DNA of 64,000 nucleotides from VXMF01 sp965206775 (lineage in GTDB: Bacteria; Acidobacteriota; Terriglobia; Bryobacterales; UBA6623). Location: positions 2,294,001 through 2,358,000 of the forward strand of contig CBDBKU010000003.1 of assembly GCA_965206775.1 (NCBI GenBank), read 5' to 3'. The position numbers and the translations under genes were made by a program. This document shows positions 62,212-64,000 of this stretch, in pieces. The number at the start of each line of letters is the position of its first letter. Within the stretch, counting starts at the first letter, position 1. The notes beneath the pieces are model-generated. The model worked only from the letters and a program-made list of their open reading frames with translations. It was not told the origin of the DNA and did not search any database.

Positions 62212-64000
62212 CTATTCGTGGCGCAAAGCCTTGCTGGGGCTCATTCTGCCGACCCTCAAAACCGGCACAGCCATGGCCACGGAGCCGCAAGCGGCAAGCG
62301 CAAGCACGGCCCGTCCCACGATTTTCCAGTCGAATGGACCCACTTCGTACAGCATGCCCGCCACGACTTGCCCGGCACCTGCCGCACCCGCAACACCCGC
62401 GATCGCACCGAAGCACAACAGGACCATCGCTCGACGGCAAACCAAGGCTTGCACGTGCCAGCGTGTCGCGCCGAGCGCCATGCGTACTCCAATCTCATGG
62501 GTCCGGGTCCGGACCATGTAGCTGCATACACCGAACAACCCTAGAGCCGCCAGCAAGAGCGCCACTCCGGCGAATGATCCCACCAGCTGTTGGTTCTCTA
62601 TTTATCCCGGCCAGAAACGGCCATTTTTCCTCGAATTAGCTTGGCGCCAGAAAGGATGGAAATCGAAATAATCCGAGAATGGCTGCTGCCTAGAGATCCT
62701 GCTAAGCCCCTCACCTACAGTCTGTTTCAGCCAGCCGTGCGCCTAGTTCCCTTCCGGCAGGAGCGTATCAGAGTGAGAAAACCTGCCTTCCTGCCGCCGG
62801 AGGAATTTGAGAATTTGACGCCGGAATAATCCGAGCCCCTACACCAGCCTCGCGAGCATGCGCTCCAATGCAACGGCGCGCTCCAGGTGCAGTTCGACCG
62901 TGTTGAGCTGCTGATCGACCGGCATTCCCGGAACGACTTCCCGCACGGCCTCCCTCACCGCCTCGGCGGCGGCCTCGGCGGGCAGTGACGAACGCACCGC
63001 GAGTGTGCGAACAAAACCTTCGTAGCCTGCCATTGAACGATAGACCAGAGGCGGGGGAGCGTCTCGCAGGTTTATTTGCCGGACGTTCGTTACGACGCCG
63101 ACGATGCTGCGCCTCTGGCCAATCACTCCGCCCAGTGCCGATTTGCCCGGGAAGAATCTTGCAGCGAATGCCTGGTTCACCACCAGAGCATCCGGTTCTC
63201 CGTATCCCGGAGTCCGTCCCTCTAAGAGTCGGATGCCGAGCGTGTCGAAGTAGTGTGGAGAGGCAGCGACGTGAATGACGCCCACGTCTTCGTCTTCGCT
63301 CGGTACGTAGCCAGAAACCGAGATCGTGCTCCGTTCGTGATCGCCTTGCAGGGGAAGGGAGCCGGTGAATGCAGCTGCATCAATTCCGGGCAACGCCGCA
63401 ACCTTCTCTAGGATTCGGGGTCTCATCGATGGCTGAGTCTCGGGCGCAAAGCCGGCCCCCTGCGGATCAACGCGGATTCCGACTACTCGTTCCGCGTCAA
63501 GACCGAGATCTGCGGCGCGCAACTCCGTGAGGGTTCGAAGAAACAACCCGGCACTGGAAAGCAACGTGATCGCAACGGCGAACTGCGCTGCCACGAGAAG
63601 CCCTCTCGCCCGGACTTCACCCATCCCTGATGTTGCGGACGGTCCTCCTGACCGCAACGCGGTCGCAAAGACTCCCCGGGCCGCGACGGCTGCTGGTGCC
63701 AGCCCGAAAAGGAAAACGGTGAGCACGCCAACTCCCGCCGCGAACTGGAGTTCCGGCCATGCGATTCGCACGTCGAGCGTGTCAACGCCTCGGATCGCTA
63801 CAAGCCACCGGTGCATGACCGGAACCAGCACGTAGGCTGCAACGCACCCAAGGAGAGTGCCCATTGCGGCTAGGACCGTGCTCTCGGCGAGGAGCGGACG
63901 CATCAGGTCAGCGCAGCTACCGCCCAGCGCCCGCCGAAGTCCGAATTCGTGGCGGCGTGCGGCGGCTCGCACAAGCAGCAGGCCGCCGAGATTGGCGCAA
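62212..64000 (-). pseudogene. ADOP-type ABC permease (MacB/FtsX-like), split by the 258-bp element and cut by the window edge
   Basis: The frame is open from 64000 (ANLGGLLLVRAAARRHEFGLRRALG) through the first FtsX domain, a MacB-like periplasmic domain (VVGIRVDPQGAGF, GIRLLEGRTPGYGEPDALVVNQAFA) and up to 62846. The element then introduces a TAG. The last FtsX domain follows at 62212-62587 (GVALLLAALGLFGVCSYMVRTRTHEIGVRMALGAT). Deleting the element and one AGC restores MLARLVGSFAGVALL. Such permeases export peptides or other compounds; this copy is probably inactive. Confidence 0.85.
62588..62845 (+). mobile_element. 258-bp mobile element, copy 2
   Basis: Identical to 58703-58960. It is flanked by AGC (62585-62587 and 62846-62848). 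Like copy 1 it is inserted in a gene on the opposite strand and brings a TAG two codons after the junction in that frame. The plus-strand frame of 79 codons is again intact. Confidence 0.85.

Noticed and set aside
2..64000. CRISPR array, rRNA operon, prophage or replication origin
   Set aside because: No regularly spaced repeats, rRNA-like segments, phage structural genes or DnaA-box clusters were seen; the S24 repressor alone does not indicate a prophage.

Overview
The window looks like chromosomal DNA of an Acidobacteriota member, possibly a host-associated or marine lineage. The assignment rests on an Oar-type TonB-dependent receptor with an N-terminal carboxypeptidase-regulatory domain, an ADOP-type (MacB/FtsX-like) permease, Tat-exported oxidoreductases, several sulfatases and secreted amidohydrolases, and moderately high GC. 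There are no rRNA genes and no CRISPR array. One intact tRNA (Pro, CGG) is present, together with the 3' half of a tRNA-Cys.

Layout. 1-5.6 kb: argB, a rhomboid protease, an anti-sigma/ECF sigma pair, an NHL-propeller remnant, a ROK protein, a YtxH protein and tRNA-Pro. 5.8-9.5 kb: an aldolase followed by a complete TRAP transporter (P, Q, M), apparently one operon. 9.5-12.1 kb (minus strand): a Tat-exported FMN hydroxyacid oxidase, a Tat-exported beta-propeller and a tetraheme cytochrome c in one overlapping operon. 12.4-13.9 kb: a translationally coupled pair made of a dicluster ferredoxin-like protein and a Cys-rich protein of unknown function. 14.2-19.8 kb: two insertion sequences with exact ends. 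The first splits a VapB antitoxin gene; the second carries a frameshifted transposase. 19.9-25.6 kb: amidohydrolase, S24 repressor, enoyl-CoA hydratase, tag and a metallo-beta-lactamase lipoprotein. 25.8-42.8 kb: a decayed region mixing live genes (GT-C-like membrane protein, sulfatase, VWA lipoprotein, a second VapBC, an amidohydrolase) with remnants of a lectin, a TPR protein, an enolase-superfamily enzyme, an alpha/beta hydrolase, a tyrosine recombinase and IS1380 transposases; it ends near a truncated tRNA-Cys and a frameshifted sulfatase. 42.9-53 kb: an M49-like lipoprotein, a methyltransferase, a second enoyl-CoA hydratase, then the housekeeping block purM-purN-tyrS, a frameshifted mtaB and an Nramp-like transporter. 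53.7-64 kb: the large TonB receptor, a broken AAA/PD-(D/E)XK gene, a Gfo/Idh/MocA oxidoreductase and a split ADOP permease running off the edge.

The most striking signal is a 258-bp element present twice in identical form (58703-58960 and 62588-62845). Each copy interrupts a gene on the opposite strand and is flanked by a 3-bp duplication; removing the element and one duplicate restores both reading frames. More broadly, over a dozen genes carry frameshifts, stops, truncations or insertions. That suggests a genome under relaxed selection with active mobile elements, although some single frameshifts could be sequencing errors. Many gene starts lack a clear Shine-Dalgarno site and instead have a TAnnnT box 6-12 nt upstream, suggesting leaderless or very short leader transcripts.
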